Below are positions 42,708-51,169 of a stretch of 52,425 nt of DNA, piece after piece. The translations under genes and the position numbers were made by a program. The DNA is from an uncultured Clostridia bacterium (lineage in GTDB: Bacteria > Bacillota > Clostridia > TANB77 > CAG-508). The DNA is taken from assembly GCA_948485625.1 (NCBI GenBank), contig CAOMRW010000011.1, positions 1 to 52,425 on the forward strand, given 5' to 3'. The stretch's first letter is position 1. Each line of letters begins with the position of its first letter. The notes below the pieces were generated by a model, which saw nothing but the letters and a program-made list of their open reading frames with translations, searched no databases and was not told the origin of the DNA.

Positions 42708-43527
42708 CTTCTTCCTCCTCAAAAACAATAATATTTTTAAACGTATAATATTCTTGTATCCAATCAATTTTTATTGTACCAATTTGTCCATCATTACTTT
42801 TCGCAACTATTATTTCTGTAATTTCATTTTTATTTGCTTTATTATAGTATGAATCTCTATATAAAAATAAGATTTTATCACAGTATGTAGTAATACCATA
42901 TTTTGAATTTGTAAAATCTTCTATTATAGGTCTTTTATCTTCTCTTTTTTCACATTTCCTTGATAATTGACTTGTTACAATAATTGGAACATCTAATACC
43001 TTTGATAATACTTTTAATTCTCTTAAAATCTCTGTTATTTCGTTATCTCTACTTAATAGTCTGCTCTTATCAAACTGTATAAGTTGCAGATAATCTATTA
43101 TAATAATTCCAATATCTTTCTCTTTTTTGAAGTTGCTAGACTTCGCACATATATCTTCTATTGTATATGGAGTGTCACTGGCTATATATATAGGAGCATC
43201 TTTTAGTAAGTTAATTCCATATGTAATTCTATCCCAGTCCTCATCTGAAAGGTCTGGTTTTAACTTCCCATTCTTTTTATATTCATTATATAATCCAAAT
43301 TTATCTGCTTTAACTTTTGAATTGCTTATAATTAGTTTATTAATAAGCATTTCTTTACTTTCCTCTAGACTAAAAAACAATATGGACTTATTTTCTTTTA
43401 TTGCTACATTACTCAATATATTTTGTACAAAGGTTGACTTTCCCATTGCTGGTCTTGAAGCTACAACAATTAGGTCTCCATTTTTTATTTCTATAACATT
43501 ATCTAAATCATTAAATCCAGTTTTCAT
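42697..43527 (-). CDS. DnaB-type helicase ATPase domain (no N-terminal domain)
   Basis: 276 residues comprising only the DnaB C-terminal motor: TGFNDLDNVI, Walker A SRPAMGKST (24-32), ILFFSLEES, Walker B IGIIIIDYLQLIQF, and VTSQLSRKCEKREDKRPIIEDF with the beta-hairpin arginines. The final beta strand and acidic tail FEEEEDEK follow. The N-terminal collar domain that binds DnaG is absent, so a primase-independent or accessory helicase (or DnaB-like RecA ATPase) is likely. The gene overlaps its upstream neighbour (4 nt) and the downstream polymerase gene (11 nt), implying one protein complex or tightly balanced expression. Confidence 0.88.
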   Translation of the reverse strand: MKTGFNDLDNVIEIKNGDLIVVASRPAMGKSTFVQNILSNVAIKENKSILFFSLEESKEMLINKLIISNSKVKADKFGLYNEYKKNGKLKPDLSDEDWDRITYGINLLKDAPIYIASDTPYTIEDICAKSSNFKKEKDIGIIIIDYLQLIQFDKSRLLSRDNEITEILRELKVLSKVLDVPIIVTSQLSRKCEKREDKRPIIEDFTNSKYGITTYCDKILFLYRDSYYNKANKNEITEIIVAKSNDGQIGTIKIDWIQEYYTFKNIIVFEEEEDEK

Positions 43528-44405
43528 TTATTATTTCCTCCCATTAATTGCTCCATTATTTCTGGTATATCTCTAAAACTTTTATTTTCATTCAAAGTTA
43601 TTTTTCCACATTTAATATCCGTCCAACCTATGTTATCCAATTTTATTTCTCCTTTAAAATACTTACTTAAAAAAACAATTGGAGAGTCTTTTGGTAGTTT
43701 TTCTGTATATAATTCCAACTCATTTTCAGAAAAAACATCAACATGGCAACCTTCATCATAACTATTGTGATTTACAATTACATGATAGATATTTGCAAAG
43801 AATTTTTGATTTTCTTTTTTATGGGGAACATCTGTTATTACATGTAGATTATCATAAAAATTATAATTCAAATGATTGTCTGTATTATTCTTTATTTTTA
43901 CTATATCTCCTTTTTTGAATTTGGTACCTGCTAATGGATTATTATAATCTTCAAAATCTATTGTAACTTTTCTTTCTTTTCTTTTTCCTTTATAATTAAA
44001 AATAAATATACCTGAAATATAGATTTCCTTTCCATTATAATCATAGCTGTGTTCTATTTTAGCAGGTTTTAAATCTGCATAATATAAATCATGAATATCA
44101 AAATCATCGATATTTTGTAAATTAGATATATCATACAAACTATCTACATATTCAGGTTTAAATTCTGTTATAGTGAACTCATATAATATTTTTAATTTAA
44201 ATAATTGCTCTTTCGATAGTTCTTCTCTAGGAATATCATGTTCACTATCTTTTTCAAACCAATCATTATATTCTTTTCTTAATTCATATTCTAACCATTC
44301 TTTCCCTTTTTGATTAGCTAAGTCTATACTTGAATATACATTTTCAAAATGATGTTCAAAACTATTTAGATTGAACATTACTTTTAATAAATATATTTTT
44401 TCCAT
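43524..44405 (-). CDS. Uncharacterised protein in the polymerase operon
   Basis: 293 residues, no signal peptide. The N-terminal third is helical and acidic. The middle has a small-barrel-like segment with AGTKFKKGDIVKIKNNT, resembling FKKGDILISQ in the C-terminal extension of the downstream polymerase. The C-terminal part contains CHVDVFSENELELY and PIVFLSKYFKGEI. It overlaps the helicase start by ATGA. A shared FKKGDI segment suggests a common domain in this island; no known family recognised. Confidence 0.7.
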   Translation of the reverse strand: MEKIYLLKVMFNLNSFEHHFENVYSSIDLANQKGKEWLEYELRKEYNDWFEKDSEHDIPREELSKEQLFKLKILYEFTITEFKPEYVDSLYDISNLQNIDDFDIHDLYYADLKPAKIEHSYDYNGKEIYISGIFIFNYKGKRKERKVTIDFEDYNNPLAGTKFKKGDIVKIKNNTDNHLNYNFYDNLHVITDVPHKKENQKFFANIYHVIVNHNSYDEGCHVDVFSENELELYTEKLPKDSPIVFLSKYFKGEIKLDNIGWTDIKCGKITLNENKSFRDIPEIMEQLMGGNNK

Positions 44406-44438
44406 GGTTCTTTCTTCTCCTTTAAATTATATTAATAA

Positions 44439-44477
44439 CTAAACTACTTTATCTAAATCACAAAATCCAGTATTCAT
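44439..44477 (-). pseudogene. Relic of the DnaB-like gene start
   Basis: ATG at 44477 (TAGGAGAAATTTTTAA upstream) reads MNTGFCDLDKVV and stops. It matches MKTGFNDLDNVI, the N-terminus of the helicase gene 950 bp downstream, also at DNA level (ACTGGATTT..TGATTTAGATAA). It is best seen as a leftover of a duplication or insertion of the 293-residue gene. Confidence 0.5.
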
Positions 44478-44564
44478 TTAAAAATTTCTCCTAAAAATAA
44501 TTTAATCTTTTTAATTATACTAATTTTATAGTTTTGTTCAATCCATTTGGTCATGTAATATATA

Positions 44565-45260
44565 TTAGTACATTGGCCATTGCATCTTTTTATTTGCTTC
44601 TATATCACCGTTTTGGGCATTTTTTATACATTGCTTTATAAATTTACTAAATTCAAAAGATATAGCACCTTTCCAATATCTATCTACCTTTAGTTCTAAA
44701 TCATTAAAGCAATGTTTATGTTCAACATCTATATAACATTCATTCTCAATTGTTTTTGGTCCTTTATCTAAAATGGAAAAGAAATCACCTATCCAAATGT
44801 TATTAGCATACTGGTCTTTATCTTGATTAAAAATATTGGCTTTTCTCTTAGGTTGATTTCCAAATGTTTGTAATTCATATCCTTCATATTTATTTGGTTT
44901 TCCATATTCTTTCTTTATATTTTGAACGACAAAAATTCGATAGCTTTTTACTTCTCTATTTCCTGTTTCTGAAGATACATATTCATATACCAATACAATA
45001 TCTCCTATATTTATATCTATCTTATAATCCTCTTTAGTGGCTCTTCCCTCCATTATTCGCCTATCTTTTTCAGAAATAAAATCTTCTAACTCTTCTTCTA
45101 AACTATTATAGTGCCAGCCAGTAGATATTCCTAACTTTAAATATTCTTCCAATGGTATTGCTGGAATATCATTAATACCTTCAAATAATTCATGCACTAT
45201 TTCACCATTTTCGTTTTTAAATGATACCTCTCTATTTTCATTAATTATCTTATCAGACAT
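44565..45260 (-). CDS. Uncharacterised protein, first gene after the leader terminator
   Basis: 231 residues starting MSDKIINENREVSF, with AAGGAGGATACATAA upstream. The centre has IDINIGDIVLVYEYVSSETGNREVKSYRIFVVQNI, a small-barrel-like GDIV segment, then a Lys/Asn-rich stretch and a helical C-terminus. No cysteines of note and no membrane segment. It leads the minus-strand set 45260 to 37678. No family recognised. Confidence 0.65.
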   Translation of the reverse strand: MSDKIINENREVSFKNENGEIVHELFEGINDIPAIPLEEYLKLGISTGWHYNSLEEELEDFISEKDRRIMEGRATKEDYKIDINIGDIVLVYEYVSSETGNREVKSYRIFVVQNIKKEYGKPNKYEGYELQTFGNQPKRKANIFNQDKDQYANNIWIGDFFSILDKGPKTIENECYIDVEHKHCFNDLELKVDRYWKGAISFEFSKFIKQCIKNAQNGDIEANKKMQWPMY

Positions 45261-45334
45261 TTATGTATCCTCCTTATTTTAACTTAATTGATATATGTAC
45301 ATTTATACCTTATTTCAATTTTAGAGTCTAATAA

Positions 45335-45410
45335 AAAAAACTTCTAAATCAATATAATTTAATTATATTGATTTAGAAGTTTTTTTCAACATTATTGGTC
45401 ACACAATGTT
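45335..45410 (-). promoter_or_regulatory. Leader motif plus terminator upstream of 44565-45260
   Basis: Minus strand: AACATTGTGTGACCAATAATGTT (45410-45388) folds with loop TGTGAC and shares 13 nt (CATTGTGTGACCA) with the motif at 37667. It is followed at once by a terminator with 25-bp arms (45385-45361 / 45359-45335) ending in TTTTTT. It lies between the GIY-YIG gene stop and the start of the next gene. Confidence 0.55.
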
Positions 45411-45423
45411 TATTACTCTATTA

Positions 45424-46017
45424 TTATATTTTCCAATTAGCCAATGGTAAATACTTCTTTTTTCTACTATCTACATTCTTTTCTTTATATTCTATAAGTA
45501 GTTTTCTTTCGGCTTCTTCTGCATCACCAATTTCTTTCTCTGTTAACCAACAAATTCCCAATTTTTTATTATTAGAAATTTGCCATATAGCTCTTCCACC
45601 ACTATGTGGACTTATTTTGGTATTACCATATCCCCACTCAATATATTCTGCTATTCTTTCTCTCAAACCATTTTCATTTCCACTATTTCCTCTTTTTGCT
45701 TTTCCTATATAAAAAATTGTTCCATCTCCATTTTCTAATTTATTTTTTAATTGTTCAAACTTTCTCCCACTATATAGAATTTCTTTGCCTTTATATTTTC
45801 CTTTTCTTGCCTCATTACATATTTTCTCTTCTAGTTTTTCTATTTTTTCTTCATATTCTCCTATAAAATAAACTCCGTCCCCTTTATCGATGACATTATA
45901 ATACTTGCCATATATTTCTTCTATTGTATATATTTTCATTTTTTCAATATTTACTTCTTTTGAAAGTGCGTTTTTAACTAATTCTTTAATGGCATTTTTT
46001 AACTTTGCTTCACTCAT
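45424..46017 (-). CDS. GIY-YIG nuclease family protein
   Basis: About 197 residues. The N-terminal 100 residues are helical and lysine-rich. The GIY-YIG domain spans about residues 100-190: GTIFYIGKAKRG, LRERIAEYIEWGYG with the conserved arginine, SPHSGGRAIWQI, LGICWL and the metal-binding glutamate region DAEEAERKLLIEYKE. Endonucleases of this type occur in restriction, repair and mobile elements. The start at 46017 fits the GGGGAGA site; ATG at 46026 is too close to it. It lies 47 nt after the WYL regulator. Confidence 0.82.
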   Translation of the reverse strand: MSEAKLKNAIKELVKNALSKEVNIEKMKIYTIEEIYGKYYNVIDKGDGVYFIGEYEEKIEKLEEKICNEARKGKYKGKEILYSGRKFEQLKNKLENGDGTIFYIGKAKRGNSGNENGLRERIAEYIEWGYGNTKISPHSGGRAIWQISNNKKLGICWLTEKEIGDAEEAERKLLIEYKEKNVDSRKKKYLPLANWKI

Positions 46018-46064
46018 ATTCTTCATTCTCCCCTTATTTTCATTAATAGCCTCTTTTTAATATT

Positions 46065-47060
46065 TTATTTACAATAGCGTTTATATGATTCTTCTATAAT
46101 TTCCCTAATTTTATTTCTCAAACTAATAGGTCTCACAACTTCAACTAAATCAATATTTCTCATTGCCCACATTCTAAAACCTAATGAATTTGTATCTACT
46201 AATAATCTGAAATACTCTTTGTTATCTTGTATTTTTTTAATAGTAACATTTCTTCCAAATGTTTCAAATATAGTGTCTAATAGCCTTATATGACAAATAG
46301 CTTCTATTTCTTCCTTTTTGCCTCCAAACATTTCTATTGAAGATTCTGCAAAATCCTGTATTTCACTTTTCTTTTTCTTAATAGCTATATCTTCATCTAT
46401 AGTTTTGATATTTTTTATCCTGTCAATTCTATAATTATAAAATGTTGTTTGTCCTTCTTTTATACCAATTAAATAAAATTCTTGTTTATTATATACAATA
46501 GCATAAGGAGATACAATTGGAGTACTTACTATTTTCTTTTCTAACTTATTTGTTATTGCATATTTCCAATATTCAAATTTAATCTTCTTATAATTATAAA
46601 TACTATTAGAAATATCTTCTATATTTTTTATAACTTCTAAATTCTCAGTTTTTGAGTCATTTGCATATATTTGATAATCTTTAATTTTATCATTTTCGTA
46701 TATCGTCTGAATATTTTTACATTTCTTTATAATATCCTTTGCAATAGATGGAGCAATATAATTTGCATAACTAAAATTATCAATTATTGCTCTTATTTCT
46801 CCAGGTTCAAAATCTGTTTCTGGATCTCTATTTAAATAATAACCTTTTCCATTATCATCTCTTGTACTTATATCATAATCTAATTTGTATTTTAATAGAT
46901 TGATATTTCTTCTTATTGTTCTAGAATCAATTTCAACATCATATATTTCCTTAATTTTTCTTTGTATTTCGGCAATGGAAAGCATATGATCTTCATCACT
47001 ATATTTTTTTAATATGTTTAATATGTATAGTATATTTCCATTTTTTTCATATAATTCCAT
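46065..47060 (-). CDS. WYL-domain transcriptional regulator
   Basis: 331 residues. N-terminal winged helix (LSIAEIQRKIKEIYDVEIDSRTIRRNINLL, wing ISTRDDNGKGYYL), central linker helices, WYL domain (about residues 150-235: KIKFEYW..., SPYAIVYNKQEFYLIGIKEGQTTFYNYRIDRIKNI) and a C-terminal WCX-like extension (RNVTIKKI..., GFRMWAMRN). WYL regulators often repress defence or repair genes and respond to nucleic-acid ligands. It sits 20 nt after the restriction-like gene. Confidence 0.88.
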   Translation of the reverse strand: MELYEKNGNILYILNILKKYSDEDHMLSIAEIQRKIKEIYDVEIDSRTIRRNINLLKYKLDYDISTRDDNGKGYYLNRDPETDFEPGEIRAIIDNFSYANYIAPSIAKDIIKKCKNIQTIYENDKIKDYQIYANDSKTENLEVIKNIEDISNSIYNYKKIKFEYWKYAITNKLEKKIVSTPIVSPYAIVYNKQEFYLIGIKEGQTTFYNYRIDRIKNIKTIDEDIAIKKKKSEIQDFAESSIEMFGGKKEEIEAICHIRLLDTIFETFGRNVTIKKIQDNKEYFRLLVDTNSLGFRMWAMRNIDLVEVVRPISLRNKIREIIEESYKRYCK

Positions 47061-47080
47061 CTTTCATTATAAACCTTTCT

Positions 47081-48355
47081 TTATCTATTAATCCATTCTT
47101 TCTTTACTAGCTCTTCTATATATATTTGTTCTTCAATTTCATCTTTAGTTTTATTATTATTACCTTTTGTTTTTATAAAACTAGAAAATTCTTTATTATA
47201 ATGTAAAGTATCACACTTAAAGAATATATAATTTTCATCTTTTTTTGCTTTATATGTCTTTTTGTCTTTTGTATTCCATCTTGTTACTTTTGTCCACCCC
47301 TCTGGTGCTTTTACTTCATTAATTTTAAAATCGTAATATTTTTCTATTCTTCTTCTCAATATTTCTGTTTCTTTTGCTTCTTTAAAAAATTTAAATATTA
47401 TATCTTGTTCTATAATTTTTAATCTGCTATCATTTATTTCCTTTCTCATTTGTTCCATTTTTTCATCTAATTTTTCATTATCATTTTTTATATATTTTAT
47501 ATATCTTCCAATTCCAGAAAATAAATAAATTTTTTCAAAAGTTCCTTTATTTGCATCTTCCAAGTAACATTTGTAATCAACTTCTTCTCTATTCTTTACT
47601 TGACATGTAATTCTTCTTTGTGTTTTTGGTTCTATTAATTCAAATTCATATTTTACTTTACTTATCTTACATTGTGATGGTAACAATATATAATCAGGGT
47701 TTTCTTTTTTGATATATAAATATATTAAATCTTCTAAATCCATATAGTTTAGTGCTGTTCCAAAGTTTTTCATATTTAATGAAATCTTGGGTATTTTTAC
47801 TGTTTTAGATTTCTTTTTATTATATTTACTTTCTTGAAATATTTTTATTAATAGTAATTTAATTCTTTCATTATCAATACGTTGTGTTGTCCAGTGTCTT
47901 CTTTGTGAAAATCTACCCACTATATCTCCTGGCATATCTTTTTCATTAAATTCAAACCATTCTTCTACATCACATACCCAACCTAATTTACTATCTTCTT
48001 CTGGGTAATAATATACTTTACTGTTCACTATTCCAATATAATATTTTCCATCTAACCAACGTGTAATAAGTAAGTCATTTACTTCAATATTTGATAAATT
48101 TTTTAGATTTTTCTCTAGGCTTTCATTATCATTAAAGTGTTTTTTATAATTTTCTATTATTGATTCATCTAATTTTTTTCCAATATATTTTTTTCCTGTA
48201 CTACTATCTGCAACCCAACCTAAACCATAAACTTTCTTATTCATACATATTTCTTTAAATTCTTCTATATCTTCTATTTTTCCATCTTTCCCTCCTGGTT
48301 TCATATATACTATCCAACAATTATTTATTTCACTAATATCAATAAGATTTTCCAT
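47081..48355 (-). CDS. Putative PUA/EVE-like plus restriction-nuclease-like protein
   Basis: 424 residues. Residues 1-165 look like a PUA/EVE-type barrel (CWIVYMKPGG, VYGLGWV, VNDLLITRWLDGKYYIGIV, PGDIVGRFSQRRH), a fold used to read modified bases. About residues 200-280 resemble a PD-(D/E)XK nuclease core: DLEDLIYLYIKKENPDYILLP, YEFELIEPKTQRRITCQVKNREE with E...QxK. Residues about 285-350 are helical, and the C-terminus has another Trp/Lys-rich segment. Modification-dependent restriction is the most attractive reading, but both domain calls are weak. Confidence 0.45.
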   Translation of the reverse strand: MENLIDISEINNCWIVYMKPGGKDGKIEDIEEFKEICMNKKVYGLGWVADSSTGKKYIGKKLDESIIENYKKHFNDNESLEKNLKNLSNIEVNDLLITRWLDGKYYIGIVNSKVYYYPEEDSKLGWVCDVEEWFEFNEKDMPGDIVGRFSQRRHWTTQRIDNERIKLLLIKIFQESKYNKKKSKTVKIPKISLNMKNFGTALNYMDLEDLIYLYIKKENPDYILLPSQCKISKVKYEFELIEPKTQRRITCQVKNREEVDYKCYLEDANKGTFEKIYLFSGIGRYIKYIKNDNEKLDEKMEQMRKEINDSRLKIIEQDIIFKFFKEAKETEILRRRIEKYYDFKINEVKAPEGWTKVTRWNTKDKKTYKAKKDENYIFFKCDTLHYNKEFSSFIKTKGNNNKTKDEIEEQIYIEELVKKEWINR

Positions 48356-48399
48356 TTCAATGCACCTTCCATTCCATTTTTATTATTATAGTTCTAATC

Positions 48400-48786
48400 T
48401 TATCTAATTTTTACAATTAAATTACTATTTTTGTTTAGGTCTTTTATATAATTACCCTCTCCATTTAATATAATTTCTTGTCCTTTTTGTATTCCTTTTG
48501 GTATTTTTATTTCAATTTCATTTGTTACTTTTTTTCCATTTTCATTTATCCTAGTATATTTTATTTTCTTCATACAGCCTTTATTTGCCTCTTCTTTTGT
48601 TATCTTGTATTGTATAAATATATTTCTATTATCTTCTATTTCAAATACATTATTTCCTTCTTGAAAACTTTTTTGTAATTCTTCTAAATCTAAATTTTCA
48701 AATTGTTCTATTGATTTTGATAAATCATTTCTATAATTTTGGGCTCTTTTTAATAATTCATTTATTTTACTATCGTTAACATTCAT
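48400..48786 (-). CDS. DnaJ C-terminal substrate-binding-domain protein without J domain
   Basis: 128 residues. The first about 50 form a helical Asn/Glu-rich segment. Residues about 55-128 match a DnaJ peptide-binding barrel: IQYKITKEEANKGCMKKIKYTR, VTNEIEIKIPKGIQKGQEIILNGEGNYI, NLIVKIR. There is no J domain (no HPD) and no zinc-finger region. It may present substrates without recruiting DnaK, or serve as a scaffold. TTAGGAG precedes the ATG. First of four co-directional genes through 45424. Confidence 0.75.
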   Translation of the reverse strand: MNVNDSKINELLKRAQNYRNDLSKSIEQFENLDLEELQKSFQEGNNVFEIEDNRNIFIQYKITKEEANKGCMKKIKYTRINENGKKVTNEIEIKIPKGIQKGQEIILNGEGNYIKDLNKNSNLIVKIR

Positions 48787-48838
48787 ACTAAAACTCCTAA
48801 TATATTCATTCTTTTTTTAGTAGCAAAATCTAAAATTA

Positions 48839-49057
48839 TTATTTTCTTATTGTTGTATTATAACATAATAGATTTTGCTCTTTACATTTACTCATTTTAT
48901 CTTTATCGCATAATCCTTTTAGCCTATAGATATTAATCCCATTTTCATCTAAAAACTCAATTGAAACCTTATATAAATGCTCTACTAATTCTTCTCTTGT
49001 TAATAATTCTATTTGTTGTTTGTATTTTGTGTCTATATTTTCTTTATTTTGCAACAT
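48839..49057 (-). CDS. 72-residue hypothetical protein, possibly a gene fragment
   Basis: It reads MLQNKENIDTKYKQQIELL... and ends CYNTTIRK, with a helical first half (REELVEHLYKVSIEFLDE). No clear ribosome binding site is seen, and the start lies inside the 3' part of the DUF2779-like pseudogene in another frame. It may be the tail of that broken gene rather than an independent one. Confidence 0.35.
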   Translation of the reverse strand: MLQNKENIDTKYKQQIELLTREELVEHLYKVSIEFLDENGINIYRLKGLCDKDKMSKCKEQNLLCYNTTIRK

Positions 49058-49448
49058 ATATTTATATATGCAATATTTGCTTTTTTTATCTTATACCCTA
49101 AATTTTTTAATATATACACTTGATACGATATATCATCTAAATATATATCTTTAACCTCTGTTGAGCTCTTTACTTCATATATCTCTAAGCCATCTATATC
49201 ATTTTTCAAAATGTCTACACTACAAAAGTTATTTCAAAAGTAAAAGAGGCTTCTTTAATAATATTAGGGGCTTGATTTAGTAACTTCTCTGTTTGATTTA
49301 TCATCTTTGATAAATCTTCTTGATATTCTAAATTTTCATATTTTACCAATGGGCCTCGTGCTAATTCTCCTATTTCTATTCCATTATCTAAAATATTTTT
49401 ATTATTAATTTCTACTGAAATCTCTTTTTTACATTTAGATTGTTTCAT
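49033..49448 (-). pseudogene. DUF2779-like (PD-(D/E)XK) protein remnant
   Basis: The upstream frame (49448-49215) reads ...DNGIEIGELARGPLV... and ...IIKEASFTFE, matching the GHEVGELAR...EASF signature of DUF2779 proteins. The downstream frame continues VDILKNDIDGLEIYEVKSSTEVKDIYLDDISYQVYIL, with nuclease-type motif D...EVKS. A frameshift near 49215-49225 and missing N- and C-terminal parts make it non-functional. DUF2779 proteins are uncharacterised, with a Cas4/RecB-like nuclease core. Confidence 0.55.
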
Positions 49449-49629
49449 TGCTTAGCTTTGCAGTATTTTGATTTCGATAAATATATATTATTCATAATTA
49501 TAATCTCCATCTTAAAATTATAGTATTTTATACATTTTAATAAATATACCTGGTCAAGTAATGCTATATATTTTATATCACAGTATTGATTTTTTAACAA
49601 TAATTTTGATTATATTCGTTTACTTTCGT

Positions 49630-49728
49630 CTACAATACATTTTTTTTAGTATTAATTATATCTTTTTCTATCTCATTTAAAACTTTAGAATATTCATCAT
49701 CATTAATAGTAATTGTTAAATCTTTCAT
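49630..49728 (-). pseudogene. N-terminal fragment of a DUF1016/YhcG-type protein
   Basis: 32 codons (MKDLTITINDDEYSKVLNEI..., ending INTKKNVL), then a stop. It matches the beginning of the larger remnant at 51698-52040 and the usual N-terminus of DUF1016 proteins (INDxEYxK...I). About 150 bp upstream are also shared with 52083-52220, so the segment was duplicated. Confidence 0.55.
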
Positions 49729-49880
49729 TAAATTTCATATTTTATTTATTTATACTATAAAATCAATATAAATACAATTGTTTCCAAAATATTCATTTAA
49801 AAAAATCTTTAAAGACTGTTACTTTTATATATAACAATCTTTTATACTTTATATGCCTATACATCTATCTTTTATTTTCT

Positions 49881-50065
49881 ATCATCTGTCATAACTTCGA
49901 CAATTCCAGAAATTAAACCTAAAACAATATAATTTTTGTATTTCTAATAAATTTTATTACACCTAGATTATATTTAATAAATTGCTCACCCTCCATAAAT
50001 TCTCTATAGCTAATTTTTTTCTTCCGTAATATAAATTCCTTGTAAAAACAAAAAAATATTAAAAG
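49881..50065 (-). pseudogene. Decayed partial copy of the adjacent HAD phosphatase gene
   Basis: ATCATCTGTCAT.ACTTCG.CAATTCCAGAAATTAAACCT matches the active gene around 50447-50490, then jumps to a segment matching 50577-50700 and further to the gene start and upstream A-rich region. Two internal deletions and many substitutions remove any reading frame. It is a tandem-duplicate relic; a terminator-like hairpin (about 50050-50095) ends it. Confidence 0.65.
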
Positions 50066-50123
50066 TTTTTTATTACAAAGCTTTTAATATTTTTTATTTA
50101 ATTATGGCTCCTTGCATAAAGTC

Positions 50124-50903
50124 TTATCTAACATATTCATCTTCATAATGTTTTTCCTTTTGTCCTTGCAAAATATTTGAAAGCATACTTCCATCTGTAT
50201 AATCAGCAACACAAGAAAAATCAACTATTCCATCTTGATTTAGTGTTTGATAGATTCTGTTATTATACTGATAAAATTTATCATCTTTATTTGGTTGATG
50301 AACAAAAATTGCCTTTCCCCCATTATTATGTACAAATCTCATTGCTATTGCATCACTATAGCCATCTCCTATGTAATTTACATTATGACAATTATTTCCT
50401 TGTATTCCATTTCTTCTTAATATATCTTGAATTGCTAATATTTTTTTATCATCTGTCATTACTTCGCCAATTCCAGAAATTAAACCTGACTTATCATGTT
50501 GTATTGGTGTTCCATAAATTCCATCAAAATATTTTGCTATCTTCAGATTTTGTAAAAATTCTCTTAATCCTCCTGAAACAATATAATTTCTTGTGTCCGC
50601 ATTTTTAACAAATTCAGTCACACCTGGATTATACTGAATAAATTGCTCTCCCTCCATAAGTTCTTCATAAGTAAGTTTTTCATTGTTATTAATAAGTAAA
50701 TCATTGAAAAATGCAAAAAAAGTTTCAAGTTGATTCCCTGTATTTAATTTTCTATATTCAGCAAGTGCTTTTTCTAGTTCGTCATTTCTTTGTGCTCCAT
50801 TATATCCAAACTTCTTAACCCATACCCAAAATTTAGGCCATGTTTCTGTTGTTAAAGTCCCATCAAAGTCAAAAATATTTATTGTGATAGATTTTTCTTC
50901 CAT
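50124..50903 (-). CDS. HAD-superfamily phosphatase (SerB-like fold)
   Basis: 259 residues. Motif I IFDFDGTLTT (nucleophile DxD), motif II IVSGG, motif III with lysine in TDDKK, and motif IV NYIGDGYSDAIAM. The cap is helical (about residues 30-100). This is the PF12710-type branch, typically acting on phosphoserine-like or other phosphomonoesters; the substrate is unknown. The start at 50903 follows GAGGAAGAAAAT; a longer frame to 50936 is less likely. A decayed duplicate lies just downstream. Confidence 0.85.
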   Translation of the reverse strand: MEEKSITINIFDFDGTLTTETWPKFWVWVKKFGYNGAQRNDELEKALAEYRKLNTGNQLETFFAFFNDLLINNNEKLTYEELMEGEQFIQYNPGVTEFVKNADTRNYIVSGGLREFLQNLKIAKYFDGIYGTPIQHDKSGLISGIGEVMTDDKKILAIQDILRRNGIQGNNCHNVNYIGDGYSDAIAMRFVHNNGGKAIFVHQPNKDDKFYQYNNRIYQTLNQDGIVDFSCVADYTDGSMLSNILQGQKEKHYEDEYVR

Positions 50904-51169
50904 AATTTTCTTCCTCGTTTCCTTTGAAATCTTCATATTCCTATAAAAACAAAAAAACCGTTAAAATTTTTTCATTTAATTGGCTCTTTTGTGTATGACA
51001 TATTCGAAAAATCTAATGCAAAAAAGTTCATTATTTCTGTTTCAAATGTAGTTATAGCAATAGATTTCAAAAAATATGCCTACAAATCGTTTTTTTTTGC
51101 CTATAATTATGTTTTTAATTTAACATAACTTTTTAAGTTTGACAATACATTTTAGAAATCTAATTCTAT

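Noticed and set aside
43524..45260. Toxin-antitoxin pair formed by the 231- and 293-residue proteins
   Set aside because: Both proteins are too long, separated by 159 nt, and lack toxin or DNA-binding motifs; only the GDIV segment is faintly PemK-like.
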